DNA from: Maratus speciosus
Lineage: Eukaryota; Arthropoda; Arachnida; Araneae; Salticidae
Length of the DNA: 64,000 nucleotides
Direction: 5' to 3'
Assembly (NCBI GenBank): GCA_963932465.1
Contig: OZ010794.1
Coordinates: 443,363,502 to 443,427,501, forward strand
The translations under genes and the position numbers were made by a program. The notes below the pieces were generated by a model. That model did no database searches. It was given only the letters and a program-made list of their open reading frames with translations, and was not told the origin of the DNA. Below, piece after piece: positions 34,154 to 46,063 of this stretch (position 1 is its first letter; the number at the start of each line of letters is the position of its first letter).

Positions 34154-35284
34154 AAGTAAATTGACTTTGTTTTCTAGATTTATGGTGTTTGTGTGCATAC
34201 TTTACATAAAACATTTCTGTCACGATTCTGTGTTTTGTTATTTATTTAATTTATCAATAGTTTTGACTTTAGTCTGGACTTTTTGATAGGAGAAATCAGC
34301 GTTTGATTACGTAAATAAGAATGCTTTGTTTACATGAGCTTCTCGGTCATAATGCAGTTTTATAAAAAGTAAATAAAAATTTATTGGGTTGAAACGAATT
34401 TTACATTGATTTAGGGGCATATTAAAAAAAATAATTCTTTGACAATTAATATATTATGTGTTCCAAGTACGTAATTTCTAAAAACTTCCCATTTGATAGC
34501 AACTTCTTTTTTTGACATTTAAATTTATGTAATATCCAGTTCTTACTAAGACACCAGACTTTCTATATTTTAAATTTTCTAGTGCTCTAAGGAAAGATCA
34601 TTACTCAAATGGTATTCATTCATTATCATATTGTAATGTGAACTTATTTACTTAATACTAATAATTTAAAAAAAAAGTCTGAACTATTTTGCTGAACAAC
34701 ATGAATTGTTTTATTATTGTGTGCATGAAAAATGTATGAGGAAAATTTTTACTAGTATGTTCTAGATACAACTGGAGGTTCATTTCACAATTTTTAAAAA
34801 GGACAGGATGCATTTTGTCAATTTTAGAATAAGCAGGGTGCTGCGCCCTTAAATGATGGCCTAAAAGAAACAGTACTACTAATGCTCATATATATGTGTC
34901 TCATATGTATCATTATATGCATATTATTTACTTCCTGGATGCCATTTATACATCTTATATCATATTTTTATTATATAGGGCTGAAACTAGGGGGGTACAG
35001 AGAAGCAGAGGGGGTATATGCTCCGGGTGCCAGAATGAAAGGCGAAGGGGGGCACAAAGTGAAGATTTTGTTTGTCGTTTCATACAAAAATGTATATATC
35101 CCCAAAGCAGAATACTTTGCAATGTTCTGCAACGAACTTCATCTGAACAGAAATGTTCTGTGGGAATTTAAAAAAAGAAAGTTGCAGGGAGATTTTCTTA
35201 ATACATGAAGAAGTGCAATGGCATCTTTTATAGGAATGCAAAATACATTTTGTAAAATGCTGACATACTCAACCGAAAGAAACT
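34154..35284. other. AT-rich DNA after the candidate exon
   Basis: Overlapping open frames at 34882-35208 have different phases and no recognisable similarity. They are probably chance. Confidence 0.4.
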
Positions 35285-37040
35285 ATTGGCAAATTTTGTG
35301 ATTTTACTGTGGTCAAATGATGAATTTCACTGTTTTTTCCGACAATCAATTGATTTTCGCAATATTTCAGAATTTTCCCTCTGTCAACTGGCATATTTGA
35401 CGTTTTTTTTCTCGGACCCAATCATCGAATTGTGGGACTTTTTTTCCCACAACTGGTTGAACAATTTCGAGATATTTCTACAATTCACTAACAAATTTCG
35501 CGTTTTTTAACTGCAACTGGTGGGTGAATTTTGCTATATTTTTCTTTGACCGTTTGGTGAAAATCGTATTTTTTTTCACATAACTGATCCATGAATTTCA
35601 TGTTTTTTACCAATAACTGATTGGCAAATGTTTCAACTTTTTCCTGCTACAGATTGGAAACAATCATTGTTTTTTTCGTGACTGATCAAAGAATTTTGTG
35701 ATTTTTCTGACAATTTTTTTTTACACGTGACTGATTCAAATTTCATTATATTTTCTTTTTATCGATTGGCAAATTTTTTCTCTTTTTCTTGCGACTGGTT
35801 GAATCAACGATTTTCTGATTTGTTTAAAAGATCAACAAAAGGATTTTGCAATTTTTTAGCCGCGACTGATTGGCAAATTTTGCGATATTTACTTTCTACT
35901 TATTGGCAAACTTTGTCGGTTTTTTTGCGACCGATTGGCAAAAATTGTGGATTTTTCCATGATTGGTCGATGAATTTCCAATTTTTGACGATTTTTACAG
36001 GCCGTTTTCATCACAGATTGGGGAATTTTGAAAAATTTTCCTTGTACTGATAAGCAAATTTTGCAGCAGCTTCTTGCGACCAATTTTAGAAAATCGTACA
36101 TTTTCTCTGCTACTGATCAACGAATTTTGCAGCTTTTATGACGAGACACTGATGAATTTCACACTAGTTTCTTTCTACTGATTAGCAATTTTTTCTGCTT
36201 TTTCTTGCGAACGATTGGTAAAAATCACGTTTTATTTATTTTTTGTGAGTGCAACTGATCGACTAATTTTGCATTCTACCCACGACAGATCAGTGAATTC
36301 CGCAACATTTTCTTTCAGTCGATTGGAAAACTTCGTTGCTTTTTTGCGATTCATCGGCCAAATCTCGAGGGGGGGGGGGGTGCACGACTGATCAATGACT
36401 TTCTGATTTTTCCTGACAATCTGCTGATGAATTTTTTTTTTTTTTTAACCTGTGACCAATTTTTAAATTTCGCAATGTTTTTCTTGAACCAATAGGCAAA
36501 TTTTTGTGGCTTTTTCTTGAGACCACTTAGAGAAAATCATGAGTTTTTTCTGCTACTGATCTATGAATTTCGCAGTTTCTTCCAAGGATCTATTGACGAA
36601 TTTCGCGATTTTTTAAACCGCGACCGATTTGCAAATTTCACGATTTTTTTCCCTTGTATCATAGGCAAATTTTGAGGCTTTTTCTTGAGATCGATTAGAG
36701 AAAATCATGTTTTTTTTTACAGTTTTCTTCCTTGGTGCACTGACAAATTTCACGGTTTTTTATCTGCAACTGATTGGCGAAAATCGTGGATTTTTTTCCT
36801 GCAACTGTTTGTTGAATTTTTTGTTTTCCCACAACAGGCTGAAGAATTTCATGATTTGTTCTCCATGATGAACTGACGAATTGCACGAGTTTTGCATGTG
36901 ACCAGTTGTCATTTCACAATCTTTTTAAATAAACAATTAAAGAATTTTGCTTTTTTTTTTTTTTTTTTTTTCCAGCCATTGAGTGCAAATTTCACAATTT
37001 TTTCTAAGACTGAATGGTGAATTTTCTTGAAAATGAGGAT
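35285..37040 (+). repeat. Degenerate ~32-bp tandem array, block 1
   Basis: About fifty units of roughly 30-35 bp follow each other. Their common core is gattggcaaattttgcgattttttc with variants gaatttcgcgatttt, gaaaatcgtg and tgcgactgat. Unit boundaries drift, so the array is old. A G12 run at 36369-36380 and a long poly(T) near 36951-36971 interrupt it. Open frames through the array alternate between strands and frames, giving Phe/Cys-rich translations that are an artefact of the T-rich unit. Confidence 0.85.
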
Positions 37041-37599
37041 TTGAAATATTTTGCGATGTACATCACATTTATAAGCATATTCTGCTTTGATGGTATATAT
37101 TTATATGAAATACAAAGAAACTAAAAAAAATAATATAACAGATTCTGTGGTTTTAAAGTAATTTTCTTGAATTTTGACTGCTTCCCTGTTCTTATCATGA
37201 ATAATTGGTGTGTATAAAACTCTGACTTATAGAAAAATATGTATATATACAACAATTATAGTTTATGTAGATGTCAAGAAAGTTTGAAACATTATAGTGG
37301 CCACTAACTTTAAAAAGTGGCTACTAATGAAACTGAGTCTACCGGCCACTGGCTACTAACTCAATTTCCCAGTTTTCACCTATAATATATTTCCAGAAAT
37401 GTTTCAGCAGAAGGGAAGGGGGGGGGGGGAATTCTCCCCCAGCGCTAATTACTTTTGTTGCAGGTCGGGTTAATTCTGTGTTTGGTTGGGTTCGGGTAAC
37501 TTGATTTTTCAAAAGTTAGTTCAGTATGTATTATTTCAGATTAAATATATGTATAATAATAAAACTAGATGTTTGTGTATAAGCTGTTTTCTAAAGAGA
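37041..37599. other. Non-array spacer
   Basis: AT-rich DNA with a G12 tract at about 37418-37429 separates array blocks 1 and 2. No gene is seen. Confidence 0.4.
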
Positions 37600-38960
37600 C
37601 CGCTGTGTTTCTTCTGTGATCCTTTTATGAAATTCACTTTTTTTTCACGATCTTTTAAAGAAATTTGTGTTTTCTCGTGATCCTTTGAAGAAATTCGTGT
37701 TTTTTTTTTTTTTTTTTTGCGATCCTTTGACGAAATTAACCTTATTTACGTGGTCCTGTGATGAAATTCAAATTATTTCAATGTTCCTTAGACAAAATTC
37801 GCTTTTTCCCACGATCATTTTACAAAATTTGCATTTTTTTTTGCGATCCTTCGACTAAACTTTCTTTTCTTCAATGGCCCTTAGACGAAATTTGCGTTCT
37901 TTCTGTGATCATTTCTCAAAATGTGTTTTATATGCAATTCTTTGACGGCATTTTTTATGCGATACTTTTGCGAACTTCATGTTTTTTCTGTGATATTTTG
38001 ACGAAACCGCATTTTTTCTTCAATCATTTGACGAAATTCGTGTTTTTACCACAATCTTTTTACAATATTCGCGTGATTTCTGCGATCCTGTGACGAAATT
38101 CGCATCATTTTGCAAAATTTGCATTTTTCCCACGATCCTTCAGCTAAATTTGCATTAATGACCCTTAGACGAAATTCACGTTCTTTCCGCGATCATTCCA
38201 TGAAAATTGCATTTTTTACGCAATTCTTTGATGAAATTGGCATTTTTTATTGGTCTTTTAGGAAATTCGCACTTTTTCCGTGATCCTTTGACGAACTGTG
38301 CATTTTTTCTGTGATCATTTGAAGTAATTTGTGTTTTTACTGTGATTTTATGACGAAATTTGCGTTTTCATTGCAACCTTTTGACGAAATTTGCGTTTTA
38401 CCGCAATCCTTTGATGAAATTCGTGCTTTTCCTAGATCCTTTTCAAAATTCGTGTTTTTCTGCTATCCTTTGACGAAATCCGCATTTTTTACGTGATCCT
38501 TTGACGAATTCAGCGATTAATCGAGATTATTTGACAAAATCCGTGGTTTTTTTTTTGCAATTATTTGATGAAATCTGCATTTTTCTGAGATAATGTAACG
38601 AAATTTGCATTTCATGAAATTGCCCCTTTTTACGCAATTTTTTGAAGAAATTTGCATTTTTTTTTTTTTTTTTTTGCAATCATTTGACAAAATTTGTTAT
38701 TTTTCTGCGATTCTTTGTTGAAATTCACGTTTTACTGCGATCCTTTGCCAAAATCTACGTTTTCCCGCTGTGGTTTGCAGCACTCTGTGTTTTTCCGCGG
38801 TCATATGCCGAAATCTGCGTTTTTTCCGCAATCCGAAATTTGCTTTTTTCCCAGCAATCCTTTGGCGAAATTGGCGATTTTTTCTGCGAATGATTGACGA
38901 GAAAGGCTTTATTTTGCAATCAGTTGTCATAATTCACTATATTTTTCAGGTATTTCTTTT
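37600..38960 (+). repeat. Degenerate ~31-bp tandem array, block 2
   Basis: Units of about 30-33 bp have the core cctttgacgaaattcgcgttttttccgcgat. The aaattcgcg and tttcgcg words tie it to block 1, but the subtype (tttgacga instead of gattggca) is distinct. Around forty units are recognisable. Further units continue at 39725-39870, 40267-40340 and 41303-41560 between inserted elements, so a single array may once have run over about 6 kb. Confidence 0.85.
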
Positions 38961-39724
38961 TTATTTCTGAATGTTCGGGCCGATAACCGATTTTTTTTTA
39001 ATTTTCAGAAAATTCAGAGACGAACTGTCCCTGCCATAGACCCGTTCTCACTTAGCGAATTCTGTTTGGCTTTTCATAAAAATATCGCTTTCCCCTCTTT
39101 TTTTTTCTTTCCCGCTGTGTATTATATGTTTTTAGTCTGAAGAAGCCCTAAAACGTCTGCGACGCTCGTCGCGGTGTCGCACACATTCTGCCACAGGGTT
39201 GGTGATTCATTCTCGGGGGACATTATGTTTAACCCAAAAGTATAAAAAAAATTAAATCAAGAAAAATAGATGTTTACTTTTGAATAACATAATTTTGTTA
39301 TTTTCTATTTTTGTGTAATAATGTAACATTATGTTATGAAGCATTATAAGCCTTTAATGCAATTAAAAGAAAATTTTAATATATATATTTTTTTAAACAA
39401 CATTATCATTATTAGGTATCATTATTAGTAATTAAATAAGCAATCAAGTAATTAAGTAAAGTTATGTCACTCATGCATTTTGCAGATAATTTATTTCAAT
39501 ATTTTCATAACCCCTTTCTAAAGAGTATTAAATTCATGAATCAAGTTACATATGATTGTTATTATATAACAAGAGTAAGTGGTGGCATCTGTTGGTGTTG
39601 ATTCTAGTAAAAAAATGTCATCAGGTGGTAATTTTTAAAAAAGGCCATACTGTTTTCAAAAAGGCACTCTTATAGCTCGTCAAAAAGAAAAAAAAAAATT
39701 GAACTGGTTTAAAGTTACCTTTTA
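38961..39724. other. Spacer with a GC-rich patch
   Basis: At 39140-39200 a CpG-rich patch holds gcgacgctcgtcgc, a small hairpin, preceded by tctgaagaagccctaaaacgtc. That last string recalls the 4750-4774 motif and Penelope-type termini. No gene is identified. Confidence 0.35.
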
Positions 39725-39872
39725 TCAGTAGAATTTTGTGATATTTTTCAGTGACCGATTGAATTTTGTGATCCCTCCCCTTACCCCCTGATCAACTGAC
39801 GAATTTTGTGATTTTCCCCACGACCTATCGAGCAATCTCTCATTTTTTTTCTACAAATAACTGATGAATTTT

Positions 39873-40261
39873 CAGGGGTCGATGCAGACTTTTATTCTTG
39901 GGGCCCATTTTGTGTAAAGTAGAAGTTATTTTTGTGAAAAATAACATTTTGTAACGAAAGTTGAAATCCAGTTCTAAAATTCGAACCCAGAATTTATGAA
40001 CAAAAACATACTTTAAATCCCTTTGCTAAAGTTTTTGTTTTTCGTGACGTGGTTTTATTTACAAATTACACATTTTAAAACAGTTTTTATGAAAAAGAAT
40101 GTTACATAGTATACGTATGTTACATACTATTTTATTAAAAGGAATTTTGTGAAGGGGCCTGTTTTATTAAGTTTATTTTTGTGAAGGGGCCCATTTTATT
40201 AAATTTATTTTTGTGAAGGGGCCCTAAATAGGCCCCCAAATTTTGTCTGGATCGACCCCTG
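39873..40261. mobile_element. hAT-like MITE with CAGGGGTC termini and 5-bp target duplication, copy 2
   Basis: It begins CAGGGGTCGATGCAGAC and ends ..GATCGACCCCTG. It is flanked by atttt at 39868-39872 and 40262-40266. The interior word tttgtgaaggggcc occurs three times near 40147-40222, similar to gtgaagagtcc in the copy at 3217-3741. It sits inside a unit of the ~32-bp array (ctgatgaatttt before it), so it post-dates the array. Confidence 0.82.
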
Positions 40262-40340
40262 ATTTTTAAATATTTCTAACAATAGACTGATGAATTTCAT
40301 GATTTTTTTCCTGTGACAGATTGGCAAATTTCTTGTTTTT

Positions 40341-41302
40341 TTAAGAAGTGGGGGTAGGGTGAGTCCCTTATTTTTTATAAGAAATCTTATTATATTTTTA
40401 TTGATTAATTTAATATACAAGTAATTTTAATTGAAATATAAATAAATCAGTGTAAAAGTCTGGAAAAAAGCTTTTACTTCTGACATCATATAATATTATG
40501 TAATAACCACATATTTACAAGTTACTTTAATAGCTTACGTTTTATCTGTATTTCTCACTAAGAACACATTTTTGAAACAAATCTTTAATCTTTTATTATT
40601 TATTAATCAAATAATGCTTTATAATATTTTCAACTATGTTTCATTGTATATTTTGAAAATATCCAACACTGTTTATTTTTATCAACAAGCATGCATCTAT
40701 ATGTAATAGGAAATGATATTTAACCCGTCCCCCCCCCCCCCAACCCCCCCCCCCAGGTTTAAGCAAACAAACAAACAAAAACCGGTTTATTTGGGTTTTT
40801 AACCCCCCCCCCCATTTTTTTTTTTTTTTTTGCCAATCCTGGCCAAAAGTGAATAAGTTAAATTTGTATCCAGTTGGGAATTTATGTTATGAAGTTTTAT
40901 ATTGTTAAATCTTGATAAAAGACCTTGTCATTTTTTAGCTAATGCGAAAATGTTATGATTAGCTCTGTATATTGATTTTGGCTTCTTTTTTTCATAATAT
41001 TAACAGGCTTTTTAAAAAAAAAGACTTTTTTTAAAAGCACATTATTTCATTTTGACTTTGTCAGATTTGGATTTGGCAGTACACCTACACAATAAGTTTT
41101 AATAGGACAGTGTAACTCTTGAAACACAAATGTTAAAAAACTAATATAAAAGTTACTGAATATTAAGTAATATTATCATGAATTGTAAAAAACCCAATAA
41201 AACCCGCTTTAACGTGGGTTTTATTGGGTTTTTTAGAGTGGGTTTTACCCCCAAAAACCCACCCGGGTTTTTTTGGATAGGTGGGTTTTTTGCAACCCTG
41301 CC
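40341..41302. mobile_element. Probable hAT-like remnants with gggtttt/aaaaccc blocks
   Basis: The tract breaks the array and ends gggttttttgcaaccctg at 41300, the inverse of a CAGGGTTGCAAAAAACCC-type terminus. A related end (gccaatcctg) is at 40832-40841. Poly(C) runs at 40729-40754 and 40803-40814 and alternating aaccc/gggtt blocks fill the interior. No target duplication was resolved, so the borders are uncertain. Confidence 0.4.
41187..41234. repeat. Perfect 19-bp hairpin
   Basis: The segment aaaaaacccaataaaaccc (41187-41205) is exactly inverse to 41216-41234, with a 10-base loop. It lies in the gggtttt-rich remnant. Confidence 0.85.
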
Positions 41303-41560
41303 GATTGGTGAAATTCGCAGTTTTTTTTTCATTTTTGCAGAATTTTGCAGATCTTTCTTGCGACTAATCCACAAATTTTATGATTTTCTTTTACATGAAC
41401 AGTTGGTGAATTTCTGAATTTTTCCCTTTGACTTAGTACTGGCAAAACTATCAAGGTTTTTTTTTTTTTTTATGCGATAGATCTATGGATGAGTATCTTG
41501 ATTTTTGTTTCATGCATCTGATATATTTCACGTTACTTCCCTGCAACCAAATAATTAAAT

Positions 41561-42735
41561 TAATATTTCTTATAATCAATAGATATAAAATAATTAAAAT
41601 GGGCCACTAGGTGCATAAAGGGCTGCCGACCCCTGCCAAATTGGCCTAGAGTCAACACAATCATTACATTACTGAGTAGCTTTATGTTCTTTTATAGTAG
41701 AATGCACATAAAACATTGGTTGTGGAAAGCACATTTATCCGTTGCTAATTTCTTTTGTGAACAAGACAATCGAGAATCGATCAATACTTGATTCTCGATC
41801 AGAGAAGAAAAAATGGTAAATTAGACAAATTAATCTAATGTTGTTATTTTTTTATGTGTGTGTGCATGAGTTAAAGTAATCACAATATTTGCAAAATTCA
41901 TGCATTTTAAAATTGCTTTAAAATAAGATTATACTGGATCCACTCATTTTTTTTCCGCCTTTTTCTCCCAGTAGATACAAGCTTCTTGTCTTTGAAAAAA
42001 CAACTGTTTTGTAGATAGATATCATTATTGATTGAATAAAAGTTGGACTCAGCAGGACTCAACTCTTTTCAAGCATGATTTAACTTTGAATAAGGTAAAT
42101 TTTCAGTTAAAGTCCATAAATGCTGTTATTAAATAAAATTTTCAATTTATATGTCTGTGGGTATTTGATTTTACAATTGTCAGCTTGCATAAAAAATGAA
42201 TAATGTGGTACTTTTATGTTAGTCAGGTGCAAATTATGTTAACAGAATTTTTTTTTTCTTTGCCAGTAGCAACTTTTTTTTCCACATAGTAAATATTAGA
42301 AACAACGATTAGAAATTGAAATAAAATGTTTTGGTTTGTGTTATTGTTTCTTATTAAATCTTTTTACTTCAACTGTAATGATGAGTGAAAAAAAAATCTT
42401 TTGTTTTATTTTATTTATTATTTACAACTATTTTTTTCTATCTCTAATCTCTTTTCTTATATTCTGTTACTATATAGCACCATATGTGTGTGAATGTGTC
42501 TATCTATCTACTATCAATTCTAATGTGATATTATGTTTAAATTTTTTGATTGAGATACTTAAAGAAAGGGCTATTTAAATTCAAATTATTCAATTTTGTG
42601 GCGGGCAGCATCACCCGCTTACAGCACAGTGTATAATCTCAATTTCGGAAAACATATATAATTTATAACTCATAAAAATTTCTGTTTGGAGAATAAACAG
42701 TATATTTTTTTAAGGTTAAATTGAAATATATTGGA
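41561..42735. other. AT-rich DNA, no gene recognised
   Basis: The open frame 42336-42578 is hydrophobic owing to T-richness and has no splice or domain support. Confidence 0.4.
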
Positions 42736-42739
42736 AGGT

Positions 42740-42740
42740 A

Positions 42741-42789
<49 letters not shown>
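42740..42789. repeat. (TA)n microsatellite
   Basis: About 25 uninterrupted TA units. Confidence 0.95.
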
Positions 42790-42791
<2 letters not shown>

Positions 42792-43942
42792 GCAAGCATT
42801 TCCATTTTTAAATAATATTTTAATGCCAATATTTTATGTAGTCCTTGGATACGTAAATTTAAAAACATAAAACAATTTTACATGCCTGGGGGTTGGGATT
42901 TCAGCAGGTGTAGCGTGCCTGAATTTTAAGGTTTAGCCCACAAACTAATAAAAATGTTGATATTAAAATTAATTGTTTAAAATTGTGAGAGTGAATAGTT
43001 AAATGTAATGCAATTATAAATAATAGTTCAGGGATGGCAAACCTTTTCACATTCGCATGCCAAAGGTTTCCAGAAATATATTTTATGTAACTGTAATGTG
43101 CCAACCCCCCCCCCCCCCCTTCCTGCCTTATCTAAAAATAATCAATAAACAGTAATGAATCAAAGAACTTGTAATTAGAGATGGGACAAATAGTGATTTG
43201 GCCAAATAACCAAATATTCGGCAATCGAATACCAAGTTTTTTTTCCAATAAAGAAAATAACTTTCGGTTATATATGCATACATAGTTTAAAATTTTAAAA
43301 TGGAAAAAGTATTAAAAACAAATTTATGTTCTATTTAATAATCTGTTTAAATTTCTTTATTACTTGATTTAGGGTGAAACCCCCAGTAACTGACACATTA
43401 AAAATTAGTGTTCAAATCACTATTACAAAATTTTAAATCCATTCTACACTTTTTTTTTTGAATGGGTGGTAGAGATACATTTAAAAATTACTGTTGACAA
43501 AATTTTGAAAAATTATATATTGTATTATTAAAAATAAATGTTTTTCATAAATATGGTGAATAACTTCAGTAACTGACACATCCCCATTTTGAAAAACCAA
43601 TAACTGACACAAAATGAACCAGTGTTTCACACTTTACTTGCGATGAAAAAAAAAAAATTATGCTTTAAAAATACTTTAAATATTTATTATAAAAACAAAT
43701 TACTTAAACCTTATTTATATATGATACGATACTATAGATGTGTCTCTCTTTTCATGTTTTAAATTATTAATAATGCAAGTATTCAATAACTGACATTTAT
43801 GAACCAGTAAACTGACAAATGGTGTTAGGCTCTGATAGGACAACTTAAAATGTAATGGTGTTGATTACAAGATAAATTTATTTATTTTATTTTATTTATT
43901 TATTTATTTATATATATTTTTTTTAAGCAGTTCAAAAAGATT
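42790..43942. other. Gene-free stretch with repeated aactgaca words
   Basis: The word taactgacac or a close variant occurs near 43388, 43571, 43602, 43787 and 43809. A C15 run lies at 43105-43119 and a (TTTA)n tract near 43870-43910. A decayed transposon end is likely, but no inverse partner was located. Confidence 0.4.
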
Positions 43943-44014
43943 TCAACTTTCTTTAATATTACCATTAATTAACTCCTCTGTCAGAGACTGGTGAAAAGAA
44001 ATTAATTCACTCAC

Positions 44015-44128
44015 CGGCCTTCCCAGTTCAGAGGTGAAATGTTTCAATGCCGCAGAATTGCCGTTCATAGTAGCATAAATAACCAGCAAACATGCAACAC
44101 AATTTACTTTTGCATTCATAGAGACCAC
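44015..44128 (-). CDS. Candidate secreted-protein first exon
   Basis: On the minus strand the frame from 44128 reads MVSMNAKVNCVACLLVIY then ATMNGNSAALKHFTSELG. The segment has a short polar start, a hydrophobic core (VACLLVIYA) and a polar run ending NSA, the shape of a signal peptide. A strong donor ccg|gtgagt follows at 44014, so the open frame beyond it (to 43943) would be intron. The second ATG (44119) is the likelier start. No downstream exon was identified and no family is recognised, so this may be chance. Confidence 0.3.
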
Positions 44129-44399
44129 TACCAGTGGAAAATTGGATAACCAAATTTAAGTAAATTTGAATTTTTTGTTTTTATTATGGATTTTAGTTAC
44201 ATCACAAATTGTGATGCAATACCCTATATATCCAACCCTAATTATAACATCCTCTATTAATTTTGTAATGAGTTCCTCTGAATTGCACTAGTTATAAAGC
44301 TTGACATATTAAAAAAAAACATAATTTGCAAAACAACAACAACAACAAAAAAAAAAAAACCCTCATTTCATGCATTGTATAGTCCCAAGAAGTGATAGA

Positions 44400-44733
44400 T
44401 ATTAGAATTTTTCTTCAGCTGCTTCTACAGTAAATGTTAAAGTTTTGCAACAAATACGTTTAAACCAATTGATCTTAAAGAAATAAAAATAAAATTCGAA
44501 CAATATGATACTTAAACTAATCTAAAAACTTACATTCCATTCGAATGAAATGGAAATAAAGCTGAAACTTTTTTAAAGGTTTGCATTTTCCATGTATCTT
44601 TGTAATTTAAGTTTTTAGGGTAGTTTAAGTATCCTATTGTTCGAATTTTATTTTTAAAAATTCATTTGGTTTAAACATATTTTTTGCAAGACTTTAACAT
44701 TAACTGTAGAAGCAGCTGAAGAAAAATTATAAT
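44400..44733. mobile_element. Foldback MITE with about 140-bp arms
   Basis: The left arm (aatttttcttcagctgc, ttctacag, aatgttaaag, gtttaaacca, aaaattcgaacaata, gatacttaaact) is repeated inversely from about 44590 to 44733 with scattered changes. It has a short loop and no ORF. It directly abuts the pogo-type MITE at 44735. Confidence 0.85.
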
Positions 44734-44734
44734 A

Positions 44735-45421
44735 CAGGACTCCCTCAAATCTGCAACCGCCTAAAATCTGCACATCATCGCAGATGTAAACAATGAAAAT
44801 TTCAGTTAAGCTGTAGAGGCAAAGTAACAGGATTTTTTAGTTTTATGTCATTTCGTATGTATTTTAATATGTAATTATCGATAATATGATGAAACTAAAC
44901 TCGTTGTTTTTCATGAAGGAAATATAAATTTATCACTGAAAAAAAAAAAGGATATTGTTGATATCACTGCTAATCAGCCTTTTTACCAAATATATATATG
45001 TATTAATCAATTTTTTTTCTATAGTTATTAACACTGGCAAACCTGAAATAAATCTTCCATACTTTTTGATTTTGATGTTAATTAATAGGGTACGTTTATG
45101 AGGGAAGTGTTATTGAATGATTCAAGGAAAATGTATCTCATTTTTATTATGCAATTTTAATTATACATTATTAATTACTATTTATTTGACCTTTACTTTT
45201 AATAATTTAATCATTTTTTAAATTATCTTATTTTTTATTATTTTAGTTTATTACTTAATTATTTTAATATTTTGCTGTATTGCAAACATTCATTATACAT
45301 TTGATTGCATTATTACATTCAAATTATTGTCTAAAAAATGTAAACAAACCAGAAATCCACAAAATTCTAAAATCTACACAACCTTTGGTCCCAAGCTGTG
45401 TGGATTTGAGCGAATCTGCTG
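44735..45421. mobile_element. pogo-type MITE, TA targets
   Basis: It begins CAGGACTCCCTCAAATCTGC and ends, read inversely, CAGCAGATTCGCTCAAATCC. It is flanked by TA at 44733-44734 and 45422-45423. The two ends share the CTCAAATC block, and the CAG start and TA duplication are as in Tigger/pogo relatives. It is 687 bp with no transposase. Confidence 0.75.
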
Positions 45422-45885
45422 TATCTATCCCTTCTCGAGCATAAACAATGTGTAAAATAATTTTTTTTTTGTTCTGTAAATTATGTTTTTGTAATGATCT
45501 ATATGACTGATATATGATATAAATATTACTTATATGGCTCATATATGAGCAATTGGCTTATACATATTGTGCATGATGTTTGTATGATGTATATACAGTC
45601 GGACCTCGATATCTCGAAACCCTCAATATCTCGAAAAAAGAAATTTCCCCTGCATTTTCATCAAAATTCTTATGTATTTTCCATATTTATCTCGAAAAAT
45701 ATTTTTCAAAACCCTTGATATGTCGAAATTTTTTCCACAGAAATTAGTTCGACTTTTTACTTTTGGCTATTGTCAGCTGTAGAATTTGATCTGGATGCTG
45801 GTTTCACATTCTTTTATCGCTTTGTTGATACAAAGAACTTAAAGTGTAAGAATGGAAGGCGTTTGAAACTGAAAAAGGGACAACA

Positions 45886-46063
45886 CAGGGCTCCCACTCA
45901 GTCCGTTTTTTGAACACCACTTTTATTTAAAGAAAAATATTCTTTATAAATTTCGCAGCAACCTACCGGGAAGTGCGTTTTTCTTGTAATTGTTGCAGAA
46001 ACCCTCCACGAATTTCTTTCTAAAAAATTATTAGTTTTCAAAAAATGGACCAGTGAGAGGCCT
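45886..46063. mobile_element. 178-bp hAT-type MITE inside the Tigger-like element
   Basis: The ends CAGGGCTCCCACT and AGTGAGAGGCCT are inverse with few mismatches, and the next inner bases (gtccgttttttg / caaaaaatggac) also pair. It is flanked by ggacaaca at 45878-45885 and 46064-46071, an exact 8-bp duplication (the edge could shift by one base). It splits the transposase coding region. Confidence 0.88.

Noticed and set aside
35286..38970. Phe/Cys-rich open frames on both strands across the arrays
   Set aside because: They follow the T-rich repeat unit and appear in whichever frame lacks a stop. They have no start context, splice sites or domain.
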